NCBI RefSeq assembly: GCF_004349245.1
Contig: NZ_SMLC01000005.1
Coordinates: 51,561 to 115,560 of the forward strand
Length of the DNA: 64,000 nucleotides
Reading direction: 5' to 3'
Source of the DNA: Actinomadura sp. 6K520
GTDB taxonomy: Bacteria; Actinomycetota; Actinomycetes; Streptosporangiales; Streptosporangiaceae
In this document: positions 28,619 through 38,523 of the stretch, piece by piece
Layout: the number at the start of each line of letters is the position of its first letter
Position numbering within the stretch: the first letter of the stretch is position 1
Program-made: the position numbers and the translations under genes
Notes under the pieces: model-generated
What the model was told of the DNA's origin: nothing
Database searches by the model: none
What the model saw: the letters and a program-made list of their open reading frames with translations, nothing else

Positions 28619-29770
28619 GTGATACCGAGGAGCCGCGGGCGCGCGCTGCCCGCCGTCATCGCGATGGCCGTGGGGCTCACGCTCGCGGCCGATGTCACCG
28701 TTCTCGTCTCGGGTCACCTGGACGAGGACTCCGGCGCGGACGACCTGGTGTCGGTGGACCAAGGGGCGGCCCCGCTGGCGCCATCGGTCGCGCCGCTGAC
28801 CCGTCGCCACACGCCGCACCTCCTGGTCGCCGGGGCGTCCTCGCTGCCGCCCCGCGCCGTCGAGCGCACACTGGGCCTCAAGGGCGTCGCCGGGGTCACC
28901 GTCGTGGACGCCGCACGGGCCAGGGTCGGCGGGCGCCGCATGGGGCTGCTGGGCGTCGACCCGTCGAAGTTCCGGGCGTTCGCGCCGGAGGCGACGGCCG
29001 AGTCCGACCAGCTGTGGCGGACGATCGCGGCCGGCGGCCTGGCCGTGTCGTTCGAGCACGGCCAGGACGGGGCGCTGCCGCTGGGCGCGGTCGTCCCGGC
29101 CGGCAGCAGCGAGCGCGCCGGCCGCGTGCGCGTCGGCGCCTACGCCTCGATGGGCATCGGCGACGTCGACGCGGTCGTCTCCCGCGAGCGGGCCAGGGAA
29201 CTCGGCCTGCCCGAGGGCAACGCCCTGATCATCAGCGCCCCGAAGGCCGACACCGGGAAGCTGACCGCGCGGCTGAAGAAGATCCTCCCGCGCGGCACGA
29301 AGGTGGCGGCGCTCGCGCCGGCGCGGCCCGCGCAGCAGCCCGCCGCGCGGGACGGCCGCGTCCGGCTGACCGGGCGGCCCGACGGGGTGAGGGGCGCCTC
29401 GACCCCGATCACCGGCAACCGGATGACGCCCACAATGCGGGCCCTCGTGCTGGAGATCGCCCGGCTGTTCGGCCCCTTCCCGGTGATCGGCTGCTACCGC
29501 TCCAACGCCGACGCGCAGGACCACGGCCACGGCCGCGCCTGCGACTTCATGCAGAGCACCGGCGGCCGCATGCCGAGCGCCGGCGCGATGCGGCACGGCG
29601 ACCAGGTCGCGCGGTACGCCGTCCAGCACGCGCGGCGGCTCGGGGTCTCCTACGTCATCTGGAAGCAGCACATCTGGAACGTGCGGGGCGGTGGCTGGCG
29701 CCCGATGCCGGACCGCGGGAGCCTCACGCAGAACCACTACGACCACGTGCACATCTCGGTGCTGCGCTAG
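28619..29770 (+). CDS. secreted/anchored protein with peptidase-like C-terminal domain
   Basis: A 383-residue protein with a GTG start. An N-terminal hydrophobic segment (ALPAVIAMAVGLTLAADVTVLV) acts as signal or anchor. The middle resembles the extracellular part of transporter-like proteins (VRVGAYASMGIGDVDAVVSRERARELGL). The last 115 residues, with GCYRSNADAQDHGHGRACDFM and NHYDHVHISV, match an actinobacterial domain related to M15/extensin-like cell-wall enzymes, where His/Asp residues bind metal. A cell-wall role is likely but unproven. Confidence 0.75.
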   Translation: MIPRSRGRALPAVIAMAVGLTLAADVTVLVSGHLDEDSGADDLVSVDQGAAPLAPSVAPLTRRHTPHLLVAGASSLPPRAVERTLGLKGVAGVTVVDAARARVGGRRMGLLGVDPSKFRAFAPEATAESDQLWRTIAAGGLAVSFEHGQDGALPLGAVVPAGSSERAGRVRVGAYASMGIGDVDAVVSRERARELGLPEGNALIISAPKADTGKLTARLKKILPRGTKVAALAPARPAQQPAARDGRVRLTGRPDGVRGASTPITGNRMTPTMRALVLEIARLFGPFPVIGCYRSNADAQDHGHGRACDFMQSTGGRMPSAGAMRHGDQVARYAVQHARRLGVSYVIWKQHIWNVRGGGWRPMPDRGSLTQNHYDHVHISVLR

Positions 29771-29805
29771 CCGTACCCGGCCGCCGTACCCGCCCACCTA
29801 CATCC

Positions 29806-31827
29806 TCAACGGGGCAGCTCCTGCTCGCACCAGACGACCTTGCCCTCGGCGGTGCGGCGCACGCCCCAGCGCTGCGCCAGCCGGCCCACGACGTGCAGGC
29901 CCCGGCCCGACTCGGTCATCTCGTCCTCGTCGTCGTGGTGCCGGATGCGGGGCCGGCCGTCGGCGGAGTCGAAGACCTCGCAGACCAGGCCGCCCTCGAG
30001 CACGAGCCGCAGCGTGATCCTGCCGCCCGCGTGCCGGATCGCGTTGGTGACCAGCTCCGACACCAGCAGCATCGTGGAGTGGGCCATGTCGTCGAGGTCC
30101 CAGCGGGCGAGCCGGTCGCGGACGAGGCCGCGGGCCCGGCGGACCGCGGCGGGCTCGGCGGGCAGCTCCCAGGTCGCGTGGTGGTCGGCGGGGATGCGCG
30201 CCAGCCGGGCCACCAGCATCGCGATGTCGTCGCGGTGCTGGTCGTCGTAGACGCCGTCGAGCGCCGCCTGGCACAGGTCCTCCAGCGGCCGGGCCGCGGC
30301 GCCCGGACCGAAGGTCTCCTGCAGGCGGGCGAGGCCGTCGTCGATGTCGCGGGCCCGGTTCTCCACGAGCCCGTCGGTGTAGAGGAACAGGAGCGTCCCG
30401 TCCTCGACGGTGAACTCGCGGCTGACGATGGGGCCGTCGCCGCCGACGCCGAGCGGCGGCGCGGGCGGCACCGGCAGGAACTCCGAGTCGGCCCCGGGCG
30501 GGGCGAGCAGCGGCGGCAGGTGCCCGGCGCTGGCGACCTCGCACCGGCCGCTGACCGCGTCGTAGACGACGTAGGCGCAGGTGGCGAAGTGCGGTTCCCG
30601 CTCGCCGAGCGTCCGCATCAGCGAGTCGAGCCGCTCCAGGGCCTCGGCGGGCGGCAGTTCGAGCCCGGCGAGGGTGTGGATGGCGGTGCGGAGCCGCCCC
30701 ATCGTGACGGCGGCCTTCACCCCGTGCCCGGCGACGTCCCCGACCACCAGCGCGACCCGCGCGCCGGGCAGCGCGATCGACTCGTACCAGTCGCCGCCCA
30801 CCTCGATCAGGCGGCTGCCGGGCAGGTAGCGGTGGTGCACCTCGACCGGGGACGGCGCGGACAGCCCGGTCGGCAGGAGGCTGCGCTGCAGGGTGAGGGC
30901 GGTGGCGCGTTCCCGCGAGTACTGCCGCGCGCTCTCGATGAAGATGGACGCCCGGTTCGCGAAGTCCATCCCGATTTCGACGTCGTAGGCGTCGAACGGG
31001 CGGTGCGCGGCGTTGCGGGTGCAGGCGAAGAAGCCCAGGACACCCGCGGCCGAGGTGATCGGCAGCAGCAGCATCGAGGCGCCCTTGAGCAGGTCGGCGA
31101 CCGGCGGCCGGCGCCAGGCCGCCGCGAGCCTGGCGGCGCCGTCGCGGCCGAGGGCGCGCAGCACCGGCTCGCCCGACCCCATGCACAGCGCGTACGGGGT
31201 GCCCTCCGGGTAGACGAGGGACTCGCCGGTGGGGAACGTCGCGTCCCAGGCCGGGTCGTCGTCGTCGAACCCGATCGCCATCCGGCGCATCTGCGGGCCG
31301 TCGGGGCCGTCCGGCGGCTCGTCGGCGTCGATGTGGCTCTCGACCAGGAGCAGGGCGCCGGCGTTGCAGAAGTGCGGGACGAGCACGTCCATCAGGCCGC
31401 GCGCCAGCATCTCCAGGTCGAGGGTGGAGCCGATCCGCGGGAGGGCGTCGTCCAGCAGGGCCCGGCGGATCACGGCCGGGTCGACGAACCGGTCGGCGAG
31501 CGGCACCGGCACCCGGACGACGGCGAGCGCGACGACGTCGGGCGCGCCGCCGCTCATCGGGTGGACGGTGACGACCGCGTCGAGCATGCCGCCCTCGGGG
31601 TTGTCCACGGCGAGCATCGCGGTCCGCTCCCGGCCGGCCTTGACGGCCTCCAGCAGCGGATCCCGCGCGCCGGGGATCAACTCGTCCAGGTCGGCACCGC
31701 GCAGGTCGTCGCCGTTCGGGGCGAGAACTGCGGCGGCGTTACGGTCGAACTGGAGTATTCTCCCCGACGAATCCATGCCGAGAATCAGAATTCGGGTGGA
31801 CGACTCCATCGCTCGATTATGGGACAT
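29806..31827 (-). CDS. PAS-GAF-SpoIIE phosphatase with HATPase domain
   Basis: A 673-residue signalling protein. Domain order: a short PAS-like start (residues about 10-110), GAF (about 155-310, with ITSAAGVLGFFACTRNAAHR), PP2C/SpoIIE phosphatase (about 320-530, with EVGGDWYESIALP and VGDVAGHGVKAAVTMGRL, metal Asp residues intact) and a C-terminal anti-sigma-type HATPase (about 540-673, with LLVSELVTNAIRHAG). Such proteins regulate anti-anti-sigma factors in stress networks. The alternative ATG at 31809 has a CATAAT box just before it and could be a leaderless start. Confidence 0.92.
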   Translation of the reverse strand: MSHNRAMESSTRILILGMDSSGRILQFDRNAAAVLAPNGDDLRGADLDELIPGARDPLLEAVKAGRERTAMLAVDNPEGGMLDAVVTVHPMSGGAPDVVALAVVRVPVPLADRFVDPAVIRRALLDDALPRIGSTLDLEMLARGLMDVLVPHFCNAGALLLVESHIDADEPPDGPDGPQMRRMAIGFDDDDPAWDATFPTGESLVYPEGTPYALCMGSGEPVLRALGRDGAARLAAAWRRPPVADLLKGASMLLLPITSAAGVLGFFACTRNAAHRPFDAYDVEIGMDFANRASIFIESARQYSRERATALTLQRSLLPTGLSAPSPVEVHHRYLPGSRLIEVGGDWYESIALPGARVALVVGDVAGHGVKAAVTMGRLRTAIHTLAGLELPPAEALERLDSLMRTLGEREPHFATCAYVVYDAVSGRCEVASAGHLPPLLAPPGADSEFLPVPPAPPLGVGGDGPIVSREFTVEDGTLLFLYTDGLVENRARDIDDGLARLQETFGPGAAARPLEDLCQAALDGVYDDQHRDDIAMLVARLARIPADHHATWELPAEPAAVRRARGLVRDRLARWDLDDMAHSTMLLVSELVTNAIRHAGGRITLRLVLEGGLVCEVFDSADGRPRIRHHDDEDEMTESGRGLHVVGRLAQRWGVRRTAEGKVVWCEQELPR

Positions 31828-31938
31828 GGAGGGCCCGCGTAGGGCCGATACGGCAGGGGAAACCGTCCGGGAATTCCGTCGTTCGTGTTCCAGCTCGGCG
31901 GCCGACCGGAAATTACCCGTTCCCCGGATCTCCCCGGG

Positions 31939-32799
31939 TCAGGAACCTCCGAATACCTGCGGCGGCGGGACGGGCGCGATGATCTCCTCGCCGTCGCGCA
32001 GCGGCGCCGCGCCCGCGCAGAAGGCGGCGAGGTCACCGCCCGCCAGCAGCCGGGCCCGGGCGATGCCGCCCGCCGCGCGGCGCGTCAGCTCGGCCACCGG
32101 CAGCGGCTCCGGGGACCCGGCCACGATGAGGTTGCCGAACCGGCGGCCCCGCAGCACGCCCGGGTCGGCCATGAGCAGCGTGTGGGAGAACACCGACCGC
32201 ACGGTGGCGGCGACCCTGCGGGCGAACGGCAGCCGGAAGCCGTCGGCGACGTTGGCCATGTACACGCCCCCGGGCCGCAGGACGCGCGCGGCGTCCAGCA
32301 CGAACTCGCGGGTCGCGAGCTCGGGCGGCATGGACGCCTCGGCGAACGCGTCCATCACGACGAGGTCGTCGGCGTCGTCGGCGAGCGCCGCGATGCCCGA
32401 GCGCCCGTCGGTGATCCGGATCCGCAGGCCCGGGACGCCCTTGACCGGCAGCCGCTCGCGGACGAGCCGCACCAGTTCCGCGTCCGGCTCCAGGACGAGC
32501 TGCCGGGACCCCGGCCGGGTCGCGGCGATGTAGCGGGCCAGCGTGCAGCCGGCGCCGCCGATGTGGACGGCGTCGAACGCCTCGCCGTCCAGCCCGAGCG
32601 CGTCGACCACGTCGCCCATGAGCCGCATGTACTCGAAGTCGAGGTAGGTCGGGTCGGACAGGTTCACGTACGACTGGGGCACGCCGCCGACGAGGAGCAT
32701 CCAGCCGCCGTCCCGATCGGCGTCCCGCAGCAGCTCCGCCTCCCCTCCGTCGACCCGGTGGACGTTCGGCCTGGGTTCGCGCCTGCCCTTACGCGCCAT
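31939..32799 (-). CDS. spermidine synthase-like methyltransferase-fold protein
   Basis: A 286-residue protein of the SpeE-like Rossmann fold: VHIGGAGCTLARYIAATRPG (motif I), LVLEPDAELVRLVRERL, VVMDAFAEASMPPELATREF. It lacks the N-terminal membrane domain of the fused transporter form found in other actinomycetes. Catalytic polyamine residues are not obvious, so true aminopropyl transfer is doubtful. The ATG at 32799 follows a G-rich Shine-Dalgarno. Confidence 0.8.
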   Translation of the reverse strand: MARKGRREPRPNVHRVDGGEAELLRDADRDGGWMLLVGGVPQSYVNLSDPTYLDFEYMRLMGDVVDALGLDGEAFDAVHIGGAGCTLARYIAATRPGSRQLVLEPDAELVRLVRERLPVKGVPGLRIRITDGRSGIAALADDADDLVVMDAFAEASMPPELATREFVLDAARVLRPGGVYMANVADGFRLPFARRVAATVRSVFSHTLLMADPGVLRGRRFGNLIVAGSPEPLPVAELTRRAAGGIARARLLAGGDLAAFCAGAAPLRDGEEIIAPVPPPQVFGGS

Positions 32800-32842
32800 G
32801 CCCCCCACCCTACGGAAACACCAAGGGAGGACCGGCGGACGG

Positions 32843-33862
32843 TCAGGTCCGCTCGGTGAGCGCGTCCTCGGCCGCGAAGTGGCAGGCGCTGGGGTGCGCG
32901 GAACCGTCCCGTTCCTCCAGCGGGGGCTCCCGCTCGGCGCACACGTCCCGGGCCTTCCAGCAGCGGGTCCGGAACCGGCAGCCGGACGGCGGGTCGAGCG
33001 GCGACGGCGGCTCCCCCTCAAGCCGGACCTGGCCCGTCCAGCCGGGCGCGTCCGGGTCGGGCACGGGGACGGCCGACAGCAGCGCCTGCGTGTACGGGTG
33101 GGTCGGGTGCTCGTAGATCTGGGTCGCGTCGCCGGTCTCCACGACCTTCCCCAGGTACATGACGGCGACGCGGTCGGAGATGTGCCGGACGGCCGCGAGG
33201 TCGTGCGCGATGAACACCTGCGCCAGGCCCAGCTCCCGCCGCAGGCCGGCGAGCAGGTTCATCACCTGGGCCTGGACGGAGACGTCCAGCGCCGACACCG
33301 GCTCGTCGCAGACGAGCACGTCGGGACGCAGCGCGAGGGCGCGGGCGATCCCGACCCGCTGGCGCTGCCCGCCGGAGAACTGGTGCGGGTACCGGTCGAC
33401 GTGGCCGGGATCCAGGCCGACGAGCTCCAGCAGTTCCCGGACCCGGGCTCGGCGCTCGCCCTTCGGCGCGGCCTCCGGATGGATCGCGAACGGCTCGCCC
33501 ACGATGTCCCCGACCGTCATGCGGGGGTTGAGTGACGAGTAGGGGTCCTGCAGGACGATCTGGATGCGGCGGCGCAGCGCCCGCAGCTCGGGTTTCGGCA
33601 GCGCGAACATGTCGCGCCCGTCGAAGCGGACCGTCCCGGCCGTGGGGCGTTCCGCGGCGAGCAGCAGCCGGGCCAGCGTCGACTTCCCGCAACCGGACTC
33701 GCCGACGACGCCGAGGGTCTCGCCCCGGCGCAGCTCCAGGTCGACGCCGTCCACGGCCTTGACCTGGCCCACCGTGCGTTTCAGCACGACCCCGCGGGTC
33801 ACCGGGTAGTGCTTGGCGAGCCCCTCCACCCGCAGGATCGGGGCCTCATCCGGATCCGGCAC
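32843..33862 (-). CDS. oligopeptide/dipeptide ABC transporter ATPase (OppF type)
   Basis: A 339-residue ATPase. Walker A is GESGCGKST, the signature is [14 protein letters not shown], and Walker B ends in CDEPVSALD. The C-terminal oligo_HPY region is present with [13 protein letters not shown] and [16 protein letters not shown] sequences, including the cysteines typical of Opp/Dpp ATPases. It overlaps the upstream ATPase gene by 17 bases and is the last gene of the five-gene importer operon. Confidence 0.95.
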   Translation of the reverse strand: MPDPDEAPILRVEGLAKHYPVTRGVVLKRTVGQVKAVDGVDLELRRGETLGVVGESGCGKSTLARLLLAAERPTAGTVRFDGRDMFALPKPELRALRRRIQIVLQDPYSSLNPRMTVGDIVGEPFAIHPEAAPKGERRARVRELLELVGLDPGHVDRYPHQFSGGQRQRVGIARALALRPDVLVCDEPVSALDVSVQAQVMNLLAGLRRELGLAQVFIAHDLAAVRHISDRVAVMYLGKVVETGDATQIYEHPTHPYTQALLSAVPVPDPDAPGWTGQVRLEGEPPSPLDPPSGCRFRTRCWKARDVCAEREPPLEERDGSAHPSACHFAAEDALTERT

Positions 33863-34898
33863 CGTGCACCTCCTCGGCGAAGTGGCAGGCGGCGGCGTGG
33901 CCGGGCGCGACGGTGACGAGCGGCGGCGGCTCCGCCGCGCAGACCGCCTCCGCGCGCGGGCAGCGCGGCCGGAACGGGCAGCCGGGCGGCAGCGCCGCCG
34001 GGTCCGGCGGCGCCCCCTTGACCGGGACGAGCGGCCCGCCGCGCCGGTCGAGCCGCGGCACCGACGCCAGCAGCCCGCGCGTGTAGGGGTGGGCGGGCCG
34101 CGCGTACAGGTCCCGGGCGGGCGCCTGCTCGGCGACCGACCCGGCGTACATGACGACGATCCGGTCGGCGACGCCGGCGACGACGCCGAGGTCGTGGGTG
34201 ATCAGCACCATGCCCATGCCCAGTTCCTCCTGGAGCCCGGCCAGCAGGCGCATGATCTGCGCCTGGACGGTCACGTCGAGGGCGGTGGTCGGCTCGTCGG
34301 CGATCAGGACGTCCGGCTCCAGCGCCAGCGCCATCGCGATCATGGCGCGCTGGCGCATGCCGCCGGAGAACTGGTGCGGGTGGTCGCCGAACCGCCGCGC
34401 CGCCGACGGGATCCGCACCCGCTCCATCAGCTCGACCGCCCGGTCCCGGGCCTCGCGGCGGCCGAGCCCGCGGTGCACCCGGTACATCTCGCGGATCTGG
34501 TCGCCGACGGTGAACACCGGGTTCAGCGCGGTCAGCGCGTCCTGGAAGATCATCGAGATGCGCTCGCCGCGGTACTCGCGGCGGCGCCGCTCGGGCAGCC
34601 CCAGCAGCTCCGTGCCGCGCAGCCGCACCGATCCCCGCTCGATCCGGGCGGGCGGGACGTCGAGGATGCCCATGACGGCCTGCGCCGCGACGCTCTTGCC
34701 CGACCCCGACTCGCCGAGGACCGCGACCGTCTCCCCCTCCGCGAGCGTGTAGGACAGCCCGTTCACGGCGTGCACGTCCCGGCCCCGCACCCGGAAGCGG
34801 ACGTGCAGGTCGTCGACGGCCAGCAGCGGCTCCGCCGGGCGCGGCGCCGGGACCGCCTCGGCCTTCCGGTCCGCGGCCGTGTCACGTTCTCCGGTCAT
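33846..34898 (-). CDS. oligopeptide/dipeptide ABC transporter ATPase (OppD type)
   Basis: A 350-residue ATPase. It has [42 protein letters not shown] and the C-terminal cysteine cluster [15 protein letters not shown] of the Opp/Dpp class. It starts three bases after the permease stop. With the OppF-type gene it forms the heterodimeric motor of the importer. Confidence 0.95.
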   Translation of the reverse strand: MTGERDTAADRKAEAVPAPRPAEPLLAVDDLHVRFRVRGRDVHAVNGLSYTLAEGETVAVLGESGSGKSVAAQAVMGILDVPPARIERGSVRLRGTELLGLPERRRREYRGERISMIFQDALTALNPVFTVGDQIREMYRVHRGLGRREARDRAVELMERVRIPSAARRFGDHPHQFSGGMRQRAMIAMALALEPDVLIADEPTTALDVTVQAQIMRLLAGLQEELGMGMVLITHDLGVVAGVADRIVVMYAGSVAEQAPARDLYARPAHPYTRGLLASVPRLDRRGGPLVPVKGAPPDPAALPPGCPFRPRCPRAEAVCAAEPPPLVTVAPGHAAACHFAEEVHGAGSG

Positions 34899-34901
34899 CG
34901 C

Positions 34902-35804
34902 TCACCGCAGCTTCGGGTCGAGGGCGTCGCGGACGGCGTCGCCGAGCAGCAGGAAGCTCAGCACCGTGGCCGACAGGAACGCCGCGGGAAAGATCAGCAG
35001 ATGCGGGTGGGCCATGAAGGCGTCCTTGGCCTGGCCGAGCTGGAGGCCCCAGGAGACCTGCGGGTACTGCAGGCCGACACCGAGGAAGTCCAGCGTCGCC
35101 TCGCCCACGATGACGTTGCCGACGTTGAGGGTGGCGACCACGATCACCGGGGCGATCGCGTTCGGCAGGATGTGCCGGGCCATGACCCTGCGGTCGGACG
35201 CGCCGAGCAGCCGCGCGGCCTGCACGTAGTCGGCGTCGCGGACGGAGATGACCTGCCCCCGCATGACGCGGATCATCGTCGTCCAGCCGAGCAGCACCAG
35301 GACCAGCGTCATCGCGCCGATGCCGTGCCCGGGGAACGCGACGAGGATCACCGTGCCGCCCAGCACGAACGGCAGCCCGAAGAACACGTCGGTCAGCCGC
35401 GAGACCACCGCGTCGACGACGCCGCCGTAGTAGCCCGACAGCATCCCGAACACCACCGCGATCAGCAGCGCGAACAGCGTCACCGCGACGCCGATGAGCA
35501 GTGTGGGCCGGGCGCCGTGCACGACGTGCGCGTAGTAGTCGCAGCCGGCGAGGTCGGTGCCGAACCAGTGCTCGCCGGACGGGCCGAGCTTGGCCAGGTT
35601 CGGGTCGCAGCCCTCGTTGGCCACGGTGCCGGTGAACAGGCCCGGGCGGGCGGCCATCACCGCGACCACCGCGAGGACCGACACCGAGCACCAGAAGATC
35701 CAGCGGCGCCGCAGGTCGCGCCATGCGTCGCCCCACAGCGACGCCCTGCCGACCTCGCCGCCCGCCGCCGCGGTGACCTCGGCCTGCGCCTCCTTCGTCG
35801 TCAT
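34902..35804 (-). CDS. peptide ABC transporter permease (OppC/DppC type)
   Basis: A 300-residue membrane protein with about six helices. The long N-terminal cytoplasmic part and first helix are followed by FGTDLAGCDYYAHVVHGARP, the BPD_transp_1 domain and the EAA-like loop AARLLGASDRRVMARHILPNA that contacts the ATPases. The ATG at 35804 lies 11 bases after the upstream permease stop. Confidence 0.94.
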   Translation of the reverse strand: MTTKEAQAEVTAAAGGEVGRASLWGDAWRDLRRRWIFWCSVSVLAVVAVMAARPGLFTGTVANEGCDPNLAKLGPSGEHWFGTDLAGCDYYAHVVHGARPTLLIGVAVTLFALLIAVVFGMLSGYYGGVVDAVVSRLTDVFFGLPFVLGGTVILVAFPGHGIGAMTLVLVLLGWTTMIRVMRGQVISVRDADYVQAARLLGASDRRVMARHILPNAIAPVIVVATLNVGNVIVGEATLDFLGVGLQYPQVSWGLQLGQAKDAFMAHPHLLIFPAAFLSATVLSFLLLGDAVRDALDPKLR

Positions 35805-35815
35805 CTCCGGCCTCC

Positions 35816-36742
35816 CTACTCGTACCTGATCCGCGGGTCCAGGACCCCGTACAGCAGGTCCACGGCCAGGTTGACCAGCAGGAAGATCAGCACCAGCACG
35901 GTGACCGCGCCGACCACGACCGGGCCCTCCTTGAGCTGGATCGACTGGAACACCTGCTGCCCGACGCCCGGCAGGTTGAAGATCCCCTCGGTCACGATCG
36001 CGCCGCCCATCAGGTTCCCGAAGTCGACGCCGAGGTAGGTCACGACGGGGATCAGCGAGTTGCGCAGCGTGTGGCGCCCGATGACCCGCGCCTTCGACAG
36101 GCCCTTCGCCCGCGCGGTCCGGACGTAGTCGGCCCGGAGGTTCTCCGCCAGGCTCGTGCGGGTCAGCCGCGCCACGTACGAGAGGCCGAGCGAACCGAGC
36201 ACGATGCCGGGCAGCAGGTAGCTCATCGGCCACCCGTCCTCGGTCCCGGCCGTCGGGAAGATCTGCCAGTGCAGGCCGAACACGATCTGCGCGATGTAGC
36301 CGAGGACGAACACCGGCACCGCGATCACCAGGGTCGTCCCGCCGAGGACGAGGGTGTCGGCGAGCCGGCCGCGCCGCAGTCCCGCCCACACGCCGAGCGC
36401 GATCCCGATGACCAGCTCGAAGATCCAGGCGGTGAGCGCAAGCCGCGCGGTCACCGCCCAGCGCCCGCCGAGCATCTCCGACACGCTCTGGCCGGTGTAG
36501 TTCTCGCCCAGGTCGCCCTGGACGAGGCCCCACATGTACTTCGCGTACTGCACCAGCAGCGGGTCGTTCAGGTTGTACCGGTCCCGGAGCGTCCGCAGGA
36601 CGTTCTCCGGGACCGGCTTGTCCCCGGCGAGCGCCTGGATCGGGTCCCCCGGCAGCGCGAACACCATCGCGTAGATGAGGAGCGTGGTGCCGAAGAAGAC
36701 CGGGACCGCCTGGAGGAGCCGCCGGACGACGTAACGCCACAT
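35816..36742 (-). CDS. peptide ABC transporter permease (OppB/DppB type)
   Basis: A 308-residue membrane protein. It starts with the family-typical RRLLQAVPVFFGTTLLIYAMVFALPGDP, has about six helices, and the ATPase-contact loop RTARAKGLSKARVIGRHTLRNSL. The end GVLDPRIRYE is characteristic. It follows the binding-protein gene by six bases. Confidence 0.95.
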   Translation of the reverse strand: MWRYVVRRLLQAVPVFFGTTLLIYAMVFALPGDPIQALAGDKPVPENVLRTLRDRYNLNDPLLVQYAKYMWGLVQGDLGENYTGQSVSEMLGGRWAVTARLALTAWIFELVIGIALGVWAGLRRGRLADTLVLGGTTLVIAVPVFVLGYIAQIVFGLHWQIFPTAGTEDGWPMSYLLPGIVLGSLGLSYVARLTRTSLAENLRADYVRTARAKGLSKARVIGRHTLRNSLIPVVTYLGVDFGNLMGGAIVTEGIFNLPGVGQQVFQSIQLKEGPVVVGAVTVLVLIFLLVNLAVDLLYGVLDPRIRYE

Positions 36743-36748
36743 CCGGGC

Positions 36749-38368
36749 CTACTTCACCGTCACTTCGTGGGCGAGCAGACCCGTCGCGTACGGCGTGACG
36801 GTGACGTCGCCGACGTTCTCGGAGTGCCCGCCCTGGCGGGCCCACGTCCACAGCGGGATCATCGGCATCTCCCCGATGGCGATGTCCTCCGCCCGGTTGT
36901 AGAGCCCGATGGCCTTCTGCTCGTCGGCGGTGCGGTTCGCCTCGGCGATGAGGTCGTCGAACTCCTCGTTCTTCCAGCCCATGCGGTTGTTGTCCGAGCC
37001 CCACATGTTCTCGAGGTAGTTCTGCGGGCTCGGGTAGTCGGCCTCCCAGTTCTGCCGGTACGGGCCCTTCTCCTCGCGGGCCCGCAGCATGGAGAAGTAG
37101 TCGGAGGCGGGGACCTGCCGGAACTCGATCTTCTGGATGCCGAGGTTGTCGCGCAGGGAGTTCGCGACGATCCGCATCCACTGGGCGTAGGTCGGCTGCG
37201 CGTTGGAGAAGTACAGCTCCAGCGTCCCCTCGAACCCGCCGGCCTTGTCGAACAGCTCCTTGGCCTTGGCCGGGTCGTAGGTGCACAGTTCGCCGCAGGC
37301 GTTGTCGCGGTGGCCGGGGATGATGGACGGGAGCAGCGAGTCGGCCGGGAAGTAGGCACCGTTGTAGACGGCCTTGTTGATGCCCTCCCTGTCGATCACC
37401 ATCGAGATGGCCCTGCGCAGGTCCGGCTCGGCGAACCGCTCGTCGAACAGCGGGAAGCCGAGGTAGTCGATCGTGCCCATCTCGCCGGTGATGAACCGGT
37501 CGCCGAGCACCTTCTCCGCCTCGGGCACCTTGCCGGACGGGATGGTCTGGAGCACGTCGAGGCCGCCCGCCCGCAGGTCGGTGTAGGCGGTGTCGGCGCT
37601 GGAGTAGCTCTTCCAGGTCACGCCCTTGTTCCTGGGTTTGCGCGGCCCGGTGTAGCCGGGGAACGCGACGAGCCTGATCTGCTTGTTGCGCTCCCACTCC
37701 CCGTCCATCATGTACGGGCCGTTGCCGATCGGGCGCTCGTCGAACGCCTTGGGGTCCTTCAGCCCGGCCTTCGGCATCGGCGCGTAGGCCGGGTAGGTGA
37801 GCAGCAGCGGGAACTGGCTGAACGGGTCGTTGAGCGTCACCTTGAGCGTGTTCTGGTCGACGACCTCGACCCCGGACAGTGTGTCGGCCTCCGGTTCGGC
37901 GTTCCCGTCCTCGGGGTTCATCGCCCCGTACCCCTCGATGTGGGAGAAGTAGTCGTTGGCGCCCATGCCGTTCGGCCCGTAGGTGGCGTGGTTCCACGCG
38001 TCCGCGAAGCTCTGCGCGGTCACCGGCTCGTCGTTGTGGAACCTCCGCCCCGGCTTCACCTTGATCGTCCAGACCCGCTGGTCGTCCGAGGTCACCGACT
38101 CGGCGGCCAGCGGGACGGCCCGGCCGTCGCGGTCCAGCGTCATCAGGTTGTCGAACAGCTCGCTGATCACGTCGAACGAATAGCTGCTGGTCGTGTTGGC
38201 GGGCATCAGGTGGTCGGGTTCGGAATGGCCCGCGGTGAACGTGCCGTCACTCGCCCCGGCGTCGCCGCCGCCGCAGGCCGACAGCCCGAGCGAGGCCGCC
38301 AGCACCACCGCGCCGATCCCGGCCGCCGTTCCGCGCACACCCCTTCCGGCACCCCTCTGGCTTCGCAT
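36749..38368 (-). CDS. peptide ABC transporter substrate-binding lipoprotein
   Basis: A 539-residue SBP_bac_5-family protein. The signal peptide ends in the lipobox LSAC, so the mature protein should be lipid-anchored outside the membrane. Family motifs include the early ELFDNLMTLDRDG, YGPNGMGANDYFSHIEG, LRRAISMVIDREGINKAVYNG and QKAIGLYNRAEDIAIGEMPMIPLW. GGGAGGA precedes the ATG at 38368. It is the first gene of the importer operon. Ligand could be peptides or other compounds taken by this family. Confidence 0.94.
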   Translation of the reverse strand: MRSQRGAGRGVRGTAAGIGAVVLAASLGLSACGGGDAGASDGTFTAGHSEPDHLMPANTTSSYSFDVISELFDNLMTLDRDGRAVPLAAESVTSDDQRVWTIKVKPGRRFHNDEPVTAQSFADAWNHATYGPNGMGANDYFSHIEGYGAMNPEDGNAEPEADTLSGVEVVDQNTLKVTLNDPFSQFPLLLTYPAYAPMPKAGLKDPKAFDERPIGNGPYMMDGEWERNKQIRLVAFPGYTGPRKPRNKGVTWKSYSSADTAYTDLRAGGLDVLQTIPSGKVPEAEKVLGDRFITGEMGTIDYLGFPLFDERFAEPDLRRAISMVIDREGINKAVYNGAYFPADSLLPSIIPGHRDNACGELCTYDPAKAKELFDKAGGFEGTLELYFSNAQPTYAQWMRIVANSLRDNLGIQKIEFRQVPASDYFSMLRAREEKGPYRQNWEADYPSPQNYLENMWGSDNNRMGWKNEEFDDLIAEANRTADEQKAIGLYNRAEDIAIGEMPMIPLWTWARQGGHSENVGDVTVTPYATGLLAHEVTVK

Positions 38369-38523
38369 CGTCCTCCCACCCGTCGCTGCCTCGCGCCGCG
38401 GGTGCTTGGCCACCCGCCGCACCTAGATTGCTCGCAGGGTCGTACTCTCGGTGACGCTTTGGATACGGGGCTCACGGAGTCGAGACCGGATCGAGACGAC
38501 TTGATCATCATTGACAGGGGCGG

